Assembly (NCBI GenBank): GCA_964035015.1
Contig: OZ036006.1
Location: 62,001 to 126,000, forward strand
Direction: 5' to 3'
Source of the DNA: Corallium rubrum
Lineage: Eukaryota; Cnidaria; Anthozoa; Scleralcyonacea; Coralliidae
DNA length: 64,000 nt
Shown here: positions 1 through 11,972 of the stretch, one piece after another
How the letters are laid out: the number at the start of each line of letters is the position of its first letter
Numbering within the stretch: position 1 is the stretch's first letter
Notes under the pieces: generated by a model
Seen by the model: only the letters and a program-made list of their open reading frames with translations
Database searches by the model: none
What the model was told of the DNA's origin: nothing
Made by a program: the position numbers and the translations under genes

Positions 1-379
1 ACGAAACGAAACGAAACGAAACGAAACGAAACGAAACGAAACGAAACGAAACGAAACGAAACGAAACGAAACGAAACGAAACGAAACGAAACGAAACGAA
101 ACGAAACGAAACGAAACGAAACGAAACGAAACGAAACGAAACGAAACGAAACGAAACGAAACGAAACGAAACGAAACGAAACGAAACGAAACGAAACGAA
201 ACGAAACGAAACGAAACGAAACGAAACGAAACGAAACGAAACGAAACGAAACGAAACGAAACGAAACGAAACGAAACGAAACGAAACGAAACGAAACGAA
301 ACGAAACGAAACGAAACGAAACGAAACGAAACGAAACGAAACGAAACGAAACGAAACGAAACGAACGAACGGACGGACG

Positions 380-416
<37 letters not shown>
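1..416. repeat. Pentanucleotide (ACGAA)n microsatellite with tetramer tail
   Basis: The unit ACGAA repeats without visible error from the window edge to about 364. It then passes into ACGA, CGGA and AGAC tetramers up to about 416. The array is cut by the window start, so its true length is unknown. It lies in the intron after the third visible exon of the dehydrogenase gene (minus strand). Confidence 0.97.
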
Positions 417-417
<1 letters not shown>

Positions 418-526
418 TTAAGAAGTGGTACAATCTACACATAAAAAATGAGTGGTAATGCCACTTATTATTTTATAGATTAATTTATTAATTAATTATT
501 TATTTATTAACAATTAATTAATTATT

Positions 527-653
<127 letters not shown>

Positions 654-659
654 CTATAC

Positions 660-904
660 CTTCCCTTAGCACCATCAAACATTCCGGTATCAACCTTGCT
701 TGGCAAAACTGTTGTCAAAAACACACGATTTTTATGTTCGGAGATCACTTCATGTCGTAACGCATCCATCATTCCAATAACGGCCGACTTAGAACAACAA
801 TAATCCACTAAAGATGGCGAGCCAAACATGCCCATGACGGATGCAATGGCCACGATATTCCCACGATTTCGTTGCATCATAGGACCCAAAAAAGCTCTTA
901 ATGT
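660..904 (-). CDS. SDR16C-type dehydrogenase, visible exon 3 (catalytic exon)
   Basis: Third exon of a short-chain dehydrogenase/reductase, about 81 codons. It opens after acceptor CTCCGCAG and ends at donor GTATAG in phase 2. It carries the catalytic signature: a Ser in IASVMG (about residue 200), then YCCSK with Tyr 213 and Lys 217, the 13-residue Ser-Tyr spacing usual for classical SDRs. The family (epidermal retinol dehydrogenase 2, 17-beta-HSD 11/13) uses NAD(P)H to interconvert retinol or steroid alcohols and ketones on ER or lipid-droplet membranes; the substrate here is unknown. The C-terminal segment is missing because the next exon lies beyond the left edge. Confidence 0.87.
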
Positions 905-1059
905 CTGCGGAGTTAAAGAACGTAATAATACTGTATTGTTAGGTATTAGAGGGATTGGTTGCAGTGTATACATGATGTTAAAAAATTAACGTGTAGGCCA
1001 TCAGCACAAGCCGAAAAAGCTTCCCGAAAACCAAAAAATTTGAAAATTGTGGTGCCGGT

Positions 1060-1197
1060 GTGACAGGAAATATGTCCCCCCAAAAAACGTCCCCCCCGGG
1101 ACAGATTTCATAGGAAATGTGTCCCCCCCCCCCAGGGACACATTTCCTAGGAAATATGTCCCCCCTTTCGGAAATCCCCCCCCCCCCCCCCCCCCCT
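1060..1197. repeat. Short palindromic repeat with C/G runs
   Basis: Alternating forms of GGAAATRTGTCCC and its reverse complement GGGACACATTTCC form small hairpins separated by C runs, ending in 21 consecutive C at 1176-1196. It lies in the dehydrogenase intron between exons 2 and 3. No coding potential is seen. Confidence 0.75.
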
Positions 1198-1440
1198 CAG
1201 AATGATTCCTTACATTTGATTTTAGTTAAACAAGTATTAAACACGAGTGTTATGCGTCTGTAAGTATTTTTTGATTAATCTTTCTGACTTTCTTTTTCAT
1301 TATTTTGACACCATGCATAACTGAACTATAGAACTAACACGGCACACAAATAAACAAACAGCTTGAGGGTGGAAATACCAGTCATTAGTGTTAATGAGGG
1401 TGGGCGGTGCATGCATGCAGTACACGTGTGTGTAAAGCCT

Positions 1441-1505
1441 AGTTTACACGGGCAATTTTCTTTGGCAATTTTCAACTTGACAAGTTTTAGTTGCCCGTGT
1501 GTATA
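1441..1505. repeat. Small inverted-repeat (MITE-like) element
   Basis: GTTTACACGGGCAA near the left end is matched in reverse by TTGCCCGTGTGTATAA at the right, giving a compact 65-bp hairpin. It is probably a relic of a miniature element; no target duplication could be fixed. Confidence 0.5.
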
Positions 1506-1762
1506 AGGAAACATGGCAAGTTTTTCCTTGACAATCTCCCTTTTTAACACTCATTTATATCGAATAAACAGCTTAAGAATCAAAATAGATACTCGAAACG
1601 AGATCCGTCATATCGTCCCGGTTAGGCGGGACAGGATTTACATGTACAGTATATGGCGAAAATTGTTCCTCTCAAACCAGGATCCCGGTTGAGGAAAACA
1701 CATTCTTCATATATCTTGCATGAACAAAATGAGATAAATAAAGGGAAAATATAACCACTTGG

Positions 1763-1900
1763 TATAAAATAAAATACTTATTGACTCGAACCTTCGGCAA
1801 ACAGTATGTTTTGTGGTCCCTCGACCGTCGATGTTTCCACGCTCTCGGGTCTACAAAACATACTGTTTCTCTCGGTCCCAGTCAATAAGTGTTAAATACC
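1763..1900. repeat. Hairpin MITE with GC-rich apex
   Basis: Left arm ACTTATTGACTCG and AAACAGTATGTTTTGT are matched in reverse by ACAAAACATACTGTTT and CCAGTCAATAAGTG. The apex contains CTCGACCGTCGA. It belongs with other hairpins in this window whose apex is built from CGAG/CTCG. It is intronic, between exons 2 and 3 of the dehydrogenase gene. Confidence 0.7.
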
Positions 1901-1953
1901 ATACGTAAGCCAAATCCAATAATTGTTTAATATTTAACATCAATATAACTAAC

Positions 1954-2225
1954 CCAAAAGTTCGCCATCACATTAACATCCATTGTTCTTGTAATATCGT
2001 CATCAGAACAGTGCAGAAATTTCTGGCCACTAACAACCCCAGCATTATTGACCAGAATATCAACATCACCAACTTCACGTATTATTTTCCTGGCAGTTTC
2101 ATATACTTCTTCCTTTTTTGTGACATCGCACCTGAATGAGAACGCATGACGCTTTTGCTTTATAATATCTTGGGCAACGGAATCGATGCTCTGTTTATCG
2201 ATGTCCAACAATACGGCTTTCACTC
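1954..2225 (-). CDS. SDR16C-type dehydrogenase, visible exon 2 (Rossmann core)
   Basis: Second exon, 272 nt. Acceptor TTCTCCAG precedes it and donor GTTAGT follows it. The split glycine codon from exon 1 is completed by GA, so phases agree. It encodes residues 88-178: the beta-strand AVLLDID, whose acidic end usually contacts the cofactor ribose, then DVT and the SDR structural motif NNAG at about 147-150 within VDILVNNAGVVSG. It ends in NFW in phase 0 and joins directly to TLRAFLG of exon 3, a junction that aligns well with vertebrate SDR16C5 as I remember it. Confidence 0.88.
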
Positions 2226-2405
2226 CTGGAGAATAGCAAACAAAACCTGAATTTATTATCGAGTATAAGTAAATTCATGACATTGATGGTTTTTAGGCCT
2301 GCGCTAAACTTCGCACAATAGACGAATTTAATCCAGACGAATTTAATTGTTTGGATTATATTCGACGAAACTGCGACGTATAACTCGATTAAATTCGAGG
2401 TATAA

Positions 2406-5400
2406 CCATAGGCAGCCCATAACTACAGGTTGTTTTTATTATTTTCTTGCTACGGTCTGCTCGGCGACCATCTTGGAACTTGAGATGAATACTCGCCCCG
2501 TTTCCCTTCTTGCCGCGGCGTCGCGCGCGAAACGCGTAAGCAGCATAGCTGTCTATAATAATTGATAAGGTAGGAAAGCATTTTAATTTTTGACTACAAC
2601 ATGCCTCAACAAATCCGAAAACTTTTGAAAACAACGAGGAGGACAACCACAAACATAACAACACTTTGAATACTGATAATTTTACTAAGTAGTTACAAAT
2701 TACTGGCTTTCAAAACAGTCCGGAAAGACATGAAATAAACGAAAGTCTACGGGGTTTTATCCAAAATTTTGTCTGTCCAGATGCGGGATGCCCATTGCCT
2801 ATTGCTCGTCATACGAAAACGAAAGCTCATTGGCTATCAAAAACGCCAAAATCATAACATCATTTGCCGAACAGGGGGTGGAGGTACAAGCCATAAAAAT
2901 TGTCGAAATATTAAGCAATAGACCAAATATTGCGTGTTTTTTGCGTGTCCGGAAAGACTTCTTGAATTTATATTTACAAGTCTACTTCATTATACTTTAC
3001 TATATAAAACACATACTGGGGAAAACGATGTAGGAAAAAGAAAAGCAAAGAAGTGATTTAAGTGCGGTAAGGAAACATAAATATCTTTTTTTTCTGAGAG
3101 GAAATAAACATTTTTAAAAGTACCTTGATTTTACTGCTTCCTTCGCGTCGGCGGAAAATGGCTTCCTTCATCGCTTCGGCGAAAAATAAATTTAATTATA
3201 CATTCTCTCGGGAAACAGGATGCTAAAGATGGAAAGAAAGAAAGCAAACATATTTTGCAAGAATGGCCACTCTCTTGTTTGGTAACTGTTCGTGTACTTG
3301 TTCTTGGTTTAAATTATTTTTTGTTTTGTGTTTGAAGTGTACTTTTTTAATAATAGACATATCCGACGACAGTCGCTGAATGCCGGCAAAGTTTCACTTT
3401 CTTCAATTAATATATCTCATATACAATTGTTTTAAAAAGGCTGCATGAACGGTTAAAAACCACTGAAGTTTAATACGTTTGTTAAAAAGAAACAACTTGA
3501 AAACATGACCCAAAGAATGCTATTAATATAAATACGAGATTTATTATAAACCGCCAACAACAAGAGGAAGACCTTTAACTGCTGCTCTTTATAATAATCG
3601 GTACCAGAAATTTCGCCGTCTTGAATGCTTATTTGAAATCGTTTCATTTTCATTTGAAAAGGCTTACGAAAAATGACAACTATTTTTAAATATATAAAGA
3701 CAGCTGTAAAAATTAATGTTTTATTTCAATACAGGCACACACACTGCCAAAAGGAAACATGTATGCACTATAAAAGCTCCAAATTAATTGTTTTTGTCAG
3801 TCGTGTTAAAAAAAAACGTGTTAAAAATGACGCAAAAAACCTACCTGTATACAAAAGCAAATAACTTGTTAAAGGCGAATTTGTTCCATTTCTTGATCAT
3901 ATAGACATAAAAATCCTTTTTCGATTCGACTGTGAGCAGTCTCCAAACTCTAGTACCGCGAGGCGAAAAGAAAGCATATAGTTTCCATAGGCATAAACAT
4001 GCACAAACTATCAGAAGGACAAATGCAAATCAGACCATTGTATTAAAGCTATAAAATTAAAAGAAGCAAATCAAAAGGACTATACAAAAAGCCGGAACAA
4101 CTGTCACTTCGTTTAAATCGAATGGCAGAGACGACCAAAACTCTGCAACCAACACAAAAGCAGCAATGTATGTTATCTGAAATAGACATGATTCAAAACA
4201 ATACTTTATACCTTGTCAGTAAAATCTGCTTTTGGGCAATCGTAGTAGAGCAAAAATAAACATTATGCCGAACCAAACGTACGTGTTTGTCAAAAGTCAG
4301 TTGTTCGAACTTCGAAATATACCATGCAGCCTGCATGGTAACCTGGCAAAACAGGTTTGACAAGTTATGACAAGATAGGGGGGGGGGGGAGAGGTCCACG
4401 ATTTGGCCCCACAAAGCATTGCGAAACTTCAAGTCAAAATGGCGAGTTGTCGCTTGCTTCCATTTTCGATCGAGTTCATTCTTTTTGACAGATTTGCCTT
4501 TGATCGACTTAGGTTGATGTGTTGTCCGACATCTCAGCTATCAGTAGCCCGAGTGAACGCCTGAGCAGGCGTCTTGTTATTAGTACTAATAGTGATGCAC
4601 ATGATCACACGATAATGACCCCACGTATATAATGTTATAATATTCATAAATAAAAAAGGAAACAAATTCTCAGCTGTAAAATTTATTTTCACAGGAAATG
4701 AATACTTGTCATTTATACCACCTCTCATTGGCCTATCTTGTCATAACTTGTCAAACCTGTTTTGCCAGGTTACCATGCAGGCTGCATGGTATATTTCGAA
4801 GTTCGAACAACTGACTTTTGACAAACACGTACGTTTGGTTCGGCATAATGTTTATTTTTGCTCTACTACGATTGCCCAAAAGCAGATTTTACTGACAAGG
4901 TATAAAGTATTGTTTTGAATCATGTCTATTTCAGATAACATACATTCCTGCTTTTGTGTTGGTTGCAGAGTTTTGGTCGTCTCTGCCATTCGATTTAAAC
5001 GAAGTGACAGTTGTTCCGGCTTTTTGTATAGTCCTTTTGATTTGCTTCTTTTAATTTTATAGCTTTAATACAATGGTCTGATTTGCATTTGTCCTTCTGA
5101 TAGTTTGTGCATGTTTATGCCTATGGAAACTATATGCTTTCTTTTCGCCTCGCGGTACTAGAGTTTGGAGACTGCTCACAGTCGAATCGAAAAAGGATTT
5201 TTATGTCTATATGATCAAGAAATGGAACAAATTCGCCTTTAACAAGTTATTTGCTTTTGTATACAGGTAGGTTTTTTGAGTCATTTTTAACACGTTTTTT
5301 TTTTAACACGACTGACAAAAACAATTAATTTGGAGCTTTTATAGTGCATACATGTTTCCTTTTGGCAGTGTGTGTGCCTGTATTGAAATAAAACATTAAT

Positions 5401-6707
5401 TTTTACAGCTGTCTTTATATATTTAAAAATAGTTGTCATTTTTCGTAAGCCTTTTCAAATGAAAATGAAACGATTTCAAATAAGCATTCAAGACGGCGAA
5501 ATTTCTGGTACCGATTATTATAAAGAGCAGCAGTTAAAGGTCTTCCTCTTGTTGTTGGTGGTTTATAATAAATCTCGTATTTATATTAATAGCATTCTTT
5601 GGGTCATGTTTTCAAGTTGTTTCTTTTTAACAAACGTATTAAACTTCAGTGGTTTTTAACCGTTCATGCAGCCTTTTTAAAACAATTGTATGAGATATAT
5701 TAATTGAAGAAAGTGAAACTTTGCCGGCATTCAGCGACTGTCGTCGGATATGTCTATTATTAAAAAAGTACACTTCAACACAAAACAAAAATAATTTAAA
5801 CCAAGAACAAGTACACGAACAGTTACCAAACAAAAGAGTGGCCATTCTTGCAAAATATGTTTGCTTTCTTTCTTTCTTTCCATCTTTAGCATCCTGTTTC
5901 CCGAGAGAATGTATAATTAAATTTATTTTTCGCCGAAGCGATGAAGGAAGCCATTTTCCGCCGACGCGAAGGAAGCAGTAAAATCAAGGTACTTTTAAAA
6001 ATGTTTATTTCCTCTCAGAAAAAAAAGATATTTATGTTTCCTTACCGCACTTAAATCACTTCTTTGCTTTTCTTTTTCCTACATCGTTTTCCCCAGTATG
6101 TGTTTTATATAGTAAAGTATAATGAAGTAGACTTGTAAATATAAATTCAAGAAGTCTTTCCGGACACGCAAAAAACACGCAATATTTGGTCTATTGCTTA
6201 ATATTTCGACAATTTTTATGGCTTGTACCTCCACCCCCCTGTTCGGCAAATGATGTTATGATTTTGGCGTTTTTGATAGCCAATGAGCTTTCGTTTTCGT
6301 ATGACGAGCAATAGGCAATGGGCATCCCGCATCTGGACAGACAAAATTTTGGATAAAACCCCGTAGACTTTCGTTTATTTCATGTCTTTCCGGACTGTTT
6401 TGAAAGCCAGTAATTTGTAACTACTTAGTAAAATTATCAGTATTCAAAGTGTTGTTATGTTTGTGGTTGTCCTCCTCGTTGTTTTCAAAAGTTTTCGGAT
6501 TTGTTGAGGCATGTTGTAGTCAAAAATTAAAATGCTTTCCTACCTTATCAATTATTATAGACAGCTATGCTGCTTACGCGTTTCGGGCGCGACGCCGCGG
6601 CAAGAAGGGAAACGGGGCGAGTATTCATCTCAAGTTCCAAGATGGTCGCCGAGCAGACCGTAGCAAGAAAATAATAAAAACAACCTGTAGTTATGGGCTA
6701 CCTATGG
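2406..6707. repeat. Near-perfect palindrome: two 1.97 kb inverted arms
   Basis: Left arm 2406-4378 (1973 nt) is the reverse complement of right arm 4733-6707 (1975 nt), with only scattered substitutions and one-base indels by eye. The 354-nt centre (4379-4732) starts with a 12-G run. ORF pairs in the arms mirror each other (for example 3453-3653 and 5459-5659). They look non-coding: hydrophobic, low-complexity, and inconsistent with any family I know. Such symmetry implies a recent inverted duplication or a foldback transposon. Confidence 0.93.
4379..4732. other. Spacer at the centre of the 1.97 kb palindrome
   Basis: This single-copy spacer holds a 12-nt G run, TA-rich sequence and the hairpin-bearing segment AGTAGCCCGAGTGAACGCCT at about 4543, which also occurs at 63416. 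No ORF of interest is seen. Confidence 0.6.
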
Positions 6708-7601
6708 TATAACTCGATTAACACGAATTAAATACGTTTGGGAAATTAAATTCGTCGGAGTCAGACCGATAATGCGACGATAATGCGTGTTCGAGATAGA
6801 CGACGAATTATCGTCGTGTCGAATAAAATATATATATATATCTTATTAGATATTTTGCTTTTTTCTTTCTTCATGCCCCAAAATCCGGCAAGAAGTATTG
6901 TGTAACTTTTATATTGTATAAAACAAATAGATTCCATTTTTTTGTTGTCTGTTCAGTTAGAGATGCACAGAAGACGTAACAACGTGGCTCTCTCCTCCGC
7001 AGAGGCTTTATATTACAGACGCATGAGGGAATATTACATGACGCATGAGGGAATATTAACCGCGGGGCGAAGGAACGCAGGCGGAAAACGAAGTGGGGAG
7101 AGAAAGGCGAGAAGCCTCTGCCAGATTTCCATTACAAAGTGGGACAAAGTGTTACAAGCTTTAAAATCCTTAAATATCTGGGCCATCCGAAAAGAATATG
7201 TGAAGAACAACCCAGTGGTGTGTCTATTTTATGCCAGGAGTTAGATGGTGGTGATATTTTTATTATTCATTGGCATTATATTCTTAAATTCAATGTCGGA
7301 TTCTGGGGAAGAAAGCGATGTCGATGTACTAAACATTCTCCCGAAACTTGAACCTTAAAACCTTTATTTGATTCTTCCAATTTCGGCATCGGATGCTTAT
7401 GGTCCAAGTACATGCCAAACAGTTTCGCTGCTTCTTTGTCGCTGGAACTATACAGTTCGATCGACTCGTTTCTTTCGGACGATTTGCATTTATACGGTTT
7501 GTATAATTGTATTCAGACGATCCCTGTTAAAAATTGAGGAGTATCTAATATAGATTGATCCGGTTATTTACAAGCATTTACACAAGCAACATTTTACTTA
7601 C

Positions 7602-7836
7602 TTCTTGTCTTCTTTTAACGGACAAATCCATTAAATTGGACAGGGTTTCTTCGCTTGCGTATTGGCGCACCAACGCCTCGCCTTCGGCCAAAACCTGTTC
7701 ACTAAAAACGATATTTTTATGCAATGTTTTGTAGTGCTGATGCAGACCTTGGCTTGAAAATATGGCAGACGCTTTGCCGCAAACAGGGCATAACACTTTC
7801 TCATTTCGAACAGCGAGTAAATAATTTCTTTGTGGG
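7602..7836 (-). CDS. Zinc-finger-like exon inside the inverted-repeat element
   Basis: A 235-nt open segment between a possible acceptor CAACAG (just above 7836) and a consensus donor GTAAGT (7596-7601). It encodes a Cys-x2-Cys unit in VLCPVCGKASAIF followed by spaced histidines in LHQHYKTLH, compatible with a C2H2-type finger, then an acidic helical stretch ending VKRRQE. The codon pattern looks protein-like, unlike the ORFs of the neighbouring palindrome. It could belong to a transposase, or be a host exon captured by the element. Its partner exons were not found. Confidence 0.45.
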
Positions 7837-8057
7837 CTGTTGCATGTTTTGTTTTGTTTGCATACCCCGTAAAATATTCGGCACCCCCCGGTTTACCGCC
7901 ATGTTGGGTGTGGCATCTGGCAGAGGCTTCTCGCCTTTCTCTCCCCACTTCGTTTTCCGCCTGCGTTCCTTCGCCCCGCGGTTAATATTCCCTCATGCGT
8001 CATGTAATATTCCCTCATGCGTAGTGTAATATAAAGCCTCTGCGGAGGAGAGAGACA

Positions 8058-8128
8058 ACGTGGTAAGAATATCAGTGACCCACTCGACTTCGTCTCGTGG
8101 GCCACTTTTTTGTTCTTACCACGTTGTG
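8058..8128. repeat. Hairpin insertion in the right arm of the second inverted repeat
   Basis: ACGTGGTAAGAA at the left is matched by TTCTTACCACGT at the right, with CACTCGACTTCGTCTCGTG at the apex. The left arm of the larger repeat lacks this segment, so it is a later insertion. Confidence 0.75.
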
Positions 8129-8924
8129 ACGTCATCTGTGCATCTATAACTGAACAGACAACGGCAAAATAGAATCTATTTGTTAAATATTTTTACGAGT
8201 TGTGCCGTATTATGGCGAGCCCGCAGGGCGAGTCAAAATACAAACAACGAGTAAAAATATACAGCGATACTACACACCAAAACATCTAATAAGAGATTTA
8301 TTATACAACTGCTCTGATCAACAAATTTTTATGGAAAAAGAAAACTCTAAAAAGGCCAGAGAAGTAGCAAGCGTGACTTGCACAGGACAAAATAATAAGC
8401 ATACATGAAGTAGTCTCCCGTGTGTAAATTTGATTGGCTAACAAAATCTGTCAAACCGGTTTTCTACTATCCAAATAACTAACTATCCAAATATCGCTGT
8501 ATATTTGTACTCATTTTTAGCGTTATTTGGACAGTTTTTAATGCAATTGTATAATAATTACTTTTATCTGTGACTATCTGGCGCCACGTTTTCAAGAAGT
8601 CGTTTTCAGGCTCCACGAGTCCAATTAAAAAAAATTAAATTCGACTGAAATTCGACCTTTAACTTCACGTTGCATTTACGTCGCATTACCGACGAACTTA
8701 ATTTGAAATAAATTCGTCTGAATTAAATTCGTCTATTGTGGGACGTTTAGCGCATTTAATCACTAAAAACCCGAAATGTCATGCATTTGCTTTGTAATTT
8801 TATACATGGACACCGAGGAAAGAAACAAAAGAATGGACACATGCGCAAAAACAAATTATTATCCCATAATAGTTGGAGGCAAAAACAAGATTAAATATAG
8901 AGAATGAATTCACTTTGCAACAGT

Positions 8925-9275
8925 CTTGACAGGTTGCAGGTTCGAACCCTGTTTGGGGTCTCCGAAATCTTTTTTGACGAACGTCTACCAAACGTCTGTT
9001 ACATTTGCACCAAGCTCGCAATACCACATGCACTACATGTATACGTACAATTTATCATATCACGTTAACTACATCTCCGATATGCAAACACTACCACTTA
9101 AGAGCACATATGACTGTAAATTTTCAATCTTAACTCTACATCTGAGCCTCAGTGGCTAAATGGTTAGGGCATCTAACTGGTCATTAGAAGATTGCAAGTT
9201 CGAACCCTGTCTGAGGTCTCAGAAATCCTTTTTGAGTAATTGAGCTTGGCGAACATCTACCAAACCTCTGTTGTA
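8925..9275 (+). repeat. Pair of tRNA-derived SINE fragments
   Basis: The fuller copy contains a 72-nt tRNA-like head (9146-9217). It has a GCCTCAG/CTGAGGT acceptor stem, an A-box-like TGGCTAAATGGTTAG, a TCTAA/TTAGA anticodon stem and the B box GTTCGAACC. A truncated copy at 8925-8965 has only the B-box half. Both continue into the same body, AATC then TTTTTGA and ATCTACCAAAC or a close variant. A weak T stem and a pyrimidine at position 37 argue against a working tRNA gene. Confidence 0.68.
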
Positions 9276-9384
9276 TACAGTACCTACAATTTGTCATAGT
9301 CTTGACAGTGTTGTTCAGATCACAGTCAGTAGAAGTCAAGAGAGACTTCCTTCTGTTAACAGTGTTCACATCACCCTTTCTTTA

Positions 9385-9612
9385 AGGTGAAGTAATACGA
9401 GCAACAAATTGCTACATTGTTGCACTGCAAGTTGAAAAGCGTTGTTGCACGTATTACCACCCACTTCAAACATGTTGTGGCGAAACGATAATTTTGTTGC
9501 AAGTTGAAACAGCATGCTGCAGCAAGTAAAACTGGTGTCTACTTTTTTCAACAATTTTTTTCAACTTACAACAAAATCATTGTTGCGTGACAATGTTTAA
9601 GGTGGGTGGTAA
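9385..9612. repeat. MITE-like element rich in CAACAAAATT/GTTGCAAGTTGAAA motifs
   Basis: AAGGTGAAGTAATACGAGC at the left roughly mirrors the segment ending GGTGGGTGGTAATAC at the right. Motifs related to TTGCAAGTTGAAA recur in both orientations. A palindromic GAGCAGGCTCTCT / GAGAGCCTGC hairpin follows at 9618-9670. This looks like an old non-autonomous DNA element. Confidence 0.45.
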
Positions 9613-10004
9613 TACTATACTGCGAGCAGGCTCTCTCAACGCGGCGCTGTGAAATGAGAGCCTGCAACATTCCTGGGGGTAAATCAATAATGCCCACTTA
9701 ATTAATATGCAAATGTCGCGAATCAAACCAATCACATTCTTTCAGAAGTCCCTGTGAAAACCCTCATTCAAAACGCAACCTAGCCTGCCTAGCAGGCGTT
9801 CTGTTCTGGGGGAGAGGGTTGAAGTCTCCAATAAACAAGAATATTAACTCGAACCAAACGCAGTTTAGAAAAATATGCAAGAAACTATGTACTGATTATT
9901 GTCATACAGCTATTGATTTCCGTCCATCGTGAGACATTGAAAACAAGAAAGACGCTAATCTATAATATCTACCGTCTTAAGGAGAAACCTATGTTAAATA
10001 AATT

Positions 10005-10217
10005 AATAAAAGAAAACACTGTCCGCTTAATACAAGGATTTGGTATTGTTTTACACTGATTTAGGTGTCGGCGTCCGCTTAAATTGAGGTGTCCGCTTAA
10101 TAGAGGTGACCTTTGTATGGTTAATATGGGATTCAATTTGGGACTTTGGGAACTGTCCGCTTAATACAGGGTGTCCGCTTAATGGAGGGCCGCTTAATAC
10201 AGGTTTGACTGTATATA
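10005..10217. mobile_element. Terminal remnant of a pogo/Tigger-like element
   Basis: Repeated GTCCGCTTAATAC/GTCCGCTTAATAGAGG units lead into GCCGCTTAATACAGGTTTGACTGTA. In reverse this reads ACAGTCAAACCTGTATTAAG, matching the type of inverted end I associate with Tigger/pogo transposons, with TA-rich flanks (TATATA). Only one end is recognisable and no transposase is seen. Confidence 0.5.
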
Positions 10218-11795
10218 TACTTTAGAGGACATTTTTTTTTTAATTCAGGGCAAAATTACTTGTATATACATGATTGGTTCCTTGATCAGCAGCTTGATTG
10301 GTTGTTTTGTTACTTACAACAGTGAACCTCTTAGGACTGACCTTTTTTCAACAAGTCTGCAAGTTTGTATATTTTGAACTAATTTAAACTACTGAAGGAA
10401 TGTAAACTATTAGTGAAATGAAAATGAATACACTAGAAAATTTACAAACTTTGCCTGTATTTACAAAAACGAAGCTTACAGGCACAGCGATAGCCAACAG
10501 GCCAAGGAAAATTAGGAATGTTGCTGAACACTGACTGTGATAAAGTACATGTATATACTGTACTTTGACATTTTCTGAACATAACATAGCTCTTGAATAA
10601 TTTTGCCCACTATATTATTAACACCTAATTGCATGAGTTCTCATAAAATTAAGGTTTAATTTCACTCGTGTTTTCAAAATCTTACAAATTACCCTCATTG
10701 CATTGCAACTCGGGCAATTTTGTAAAATTTTGAAAACACTTGTGAAATTAAATTAATTTTCCTCAGTCCCATGCAATTACCTATACTGTATTAATTACAT
10801 CATTACTGGATGAAAGTCATTTCATTTTAAACATCCCTCATCCAGTACAGTATTCACATGAGGAACAATTAATTACACTAAACATTCCATGTTACTATTA
10901 ATTAGGAAATTGTCCCTCATAATAATCATGGAGGCAATGCTAGTAGATTGGCACACTACAAAAGAAAGGGTGTGAAGGTTTTACTGCTAACGGAAGAGAG
11001 TCTCGCTTCAATTAACTGTGGTCTAAAATGAGCAACATTGTCAAGATTGTTGCAAAGCTGAATTAATCCTCTATTAATATTGTTTAATCCTCCAAAATTT
11101 ATGGAATAATAATTTATCTTAGTTTGCACATGTGTCTATTCTTTTGTTTATTTCCTCAGTGACTGTGTGATTATACTGTAGGTTACCTTGTCAATTTTTG
11201 GGTAGGGTTGTGCCACTGTGACCTTAATCCCAGACCAAATTTAAAAAAATTGTTACAGTTTCTTAATTCGATTATGTATTTACGAGTTCAGATTTGCTAT
11301 AATGACAATAAGTATACCTTTTAACTAGATCCACTAGAGGTAAAAGAAACAACTTATGCTTATACAGTAGAATCCAAGACATCATATTGATCATATTGAT
11401 CTACCAAAACATCATAAAATTATTTGTTGACTTAAGGCATTAGGTTTAATACAGGATTTTATCAAAGGCCCATTTTTTTAACATATTGAGTTTTACTTGT
11501 GGTGTACAGTTCTAATGGCCCCAGAAAATTTTTAAAATTTGGGTCTATTAAAAATGACATTTCCCGTGAAATTTTAGCAAAATTTTAAAAGTTTTAAAAC
11601 ATATTTTTAATGGAACATTTTACCATTTTAAATATTTAATGTTTTTAAAACTTTATTGGGAAAATTGCAGCATTAATTAAGATATATGTATTTGAGAAAA
11701 TGCAGAGAATAAAGTTTTACAACGTCAACGTATCAATACTGGAACAAAAGTGAAAGTATGACAATTAATTAATTATTAATTCAATTTAATAACTA
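10218..11795. other. Intronic AT-rich stretch, no gene seen
   Basis: This is part of intron 1 of the dehydrogenase gene. It is AT-rich with many TTTTAAAA-type runs. The short ORFs have no protein-like composition and I see no exon supported by splice sites. Confidence 0.6.
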
Positions 11796-11896
11796 ATTCA
11801 TTCATTCATTCATTGATTCATTCATTCATTCATTCATTCATTCATTCATTCATTCATTCATTCATTCATTCATTCATTCATTCATTCATTCATTCA
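11796..11896. repeat. (ATTC)n microsatellite
   Basis: About 25 ATTC units with one interruption (CATTGATTCA). It lies some 75 nt downstream of exon 1 on the gene strand, so two of the three visible exons of this gene have a tetranucleotide array close behind their donors. Confidence 0.95.
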
Positions 11897-11972
11897 TCAA
11901 TTCATTTGTTAATTAATATTCTAAAAATTTCAAGAAAGTCAAGAAAGAACAAAATTTCGTATAAACTCTGAC

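Larger units (their letters stand above)
6920..8190. repeat. Second inverted repeat flanking a zinc-finger exon
   Basis: The left arm, about 6920-7127, contains ATGACGCATGAGGGAATATT and GCGAGAAGCCTCTGCCAGAT. It returns in reverse complement at about 7915-8190. The right arm is longer because a small hairpin (8058-8128) has inserted into it. The interior 7128-7914 carries the minus-strand zinc-finger exon. The arrangement resembles the long terminal inverted repeats of a DNA transposon around a gene remnant. Confidence 0.78.
2276..8783. mobile_element. Composite 6.5 kb inverted-repeat element in the dehydrogenase intron
   Basis: The outer ends are inverted: CATGACATT near 2276 and GCGCTAAAC, then CACAATAGACGAATTTAAT near 2319, reappear in reverse complement at 8725-8783 with small gaps. 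Between them lie the 1.97 kb palindrome, a second inverted repeat (6920-8190) and a zinc-finger-like exon. Motifs of the GACGAATTTAA type recur at both ends, as in subterminal repeats. No clean target duplication was found. This may be one foldback element or several nested ones; no transposase is recognisable. Confidence 0.62.

Noticed and set aside
2389..6712. Mirrored ORF pairs such as MLLCLWLSSS and MKMKRFQIS
   Set aside because: They are copies of each other through the palindrome, hydrophobic and low-complexity, with no splice or family support.
9146..9217. Functional tRNA-Thr (anticodon GGT)
   Set aside because: A weak T stem, a C at position 37 and a SINE body downstream shared with the partial copy at 8925 point to a SINE.
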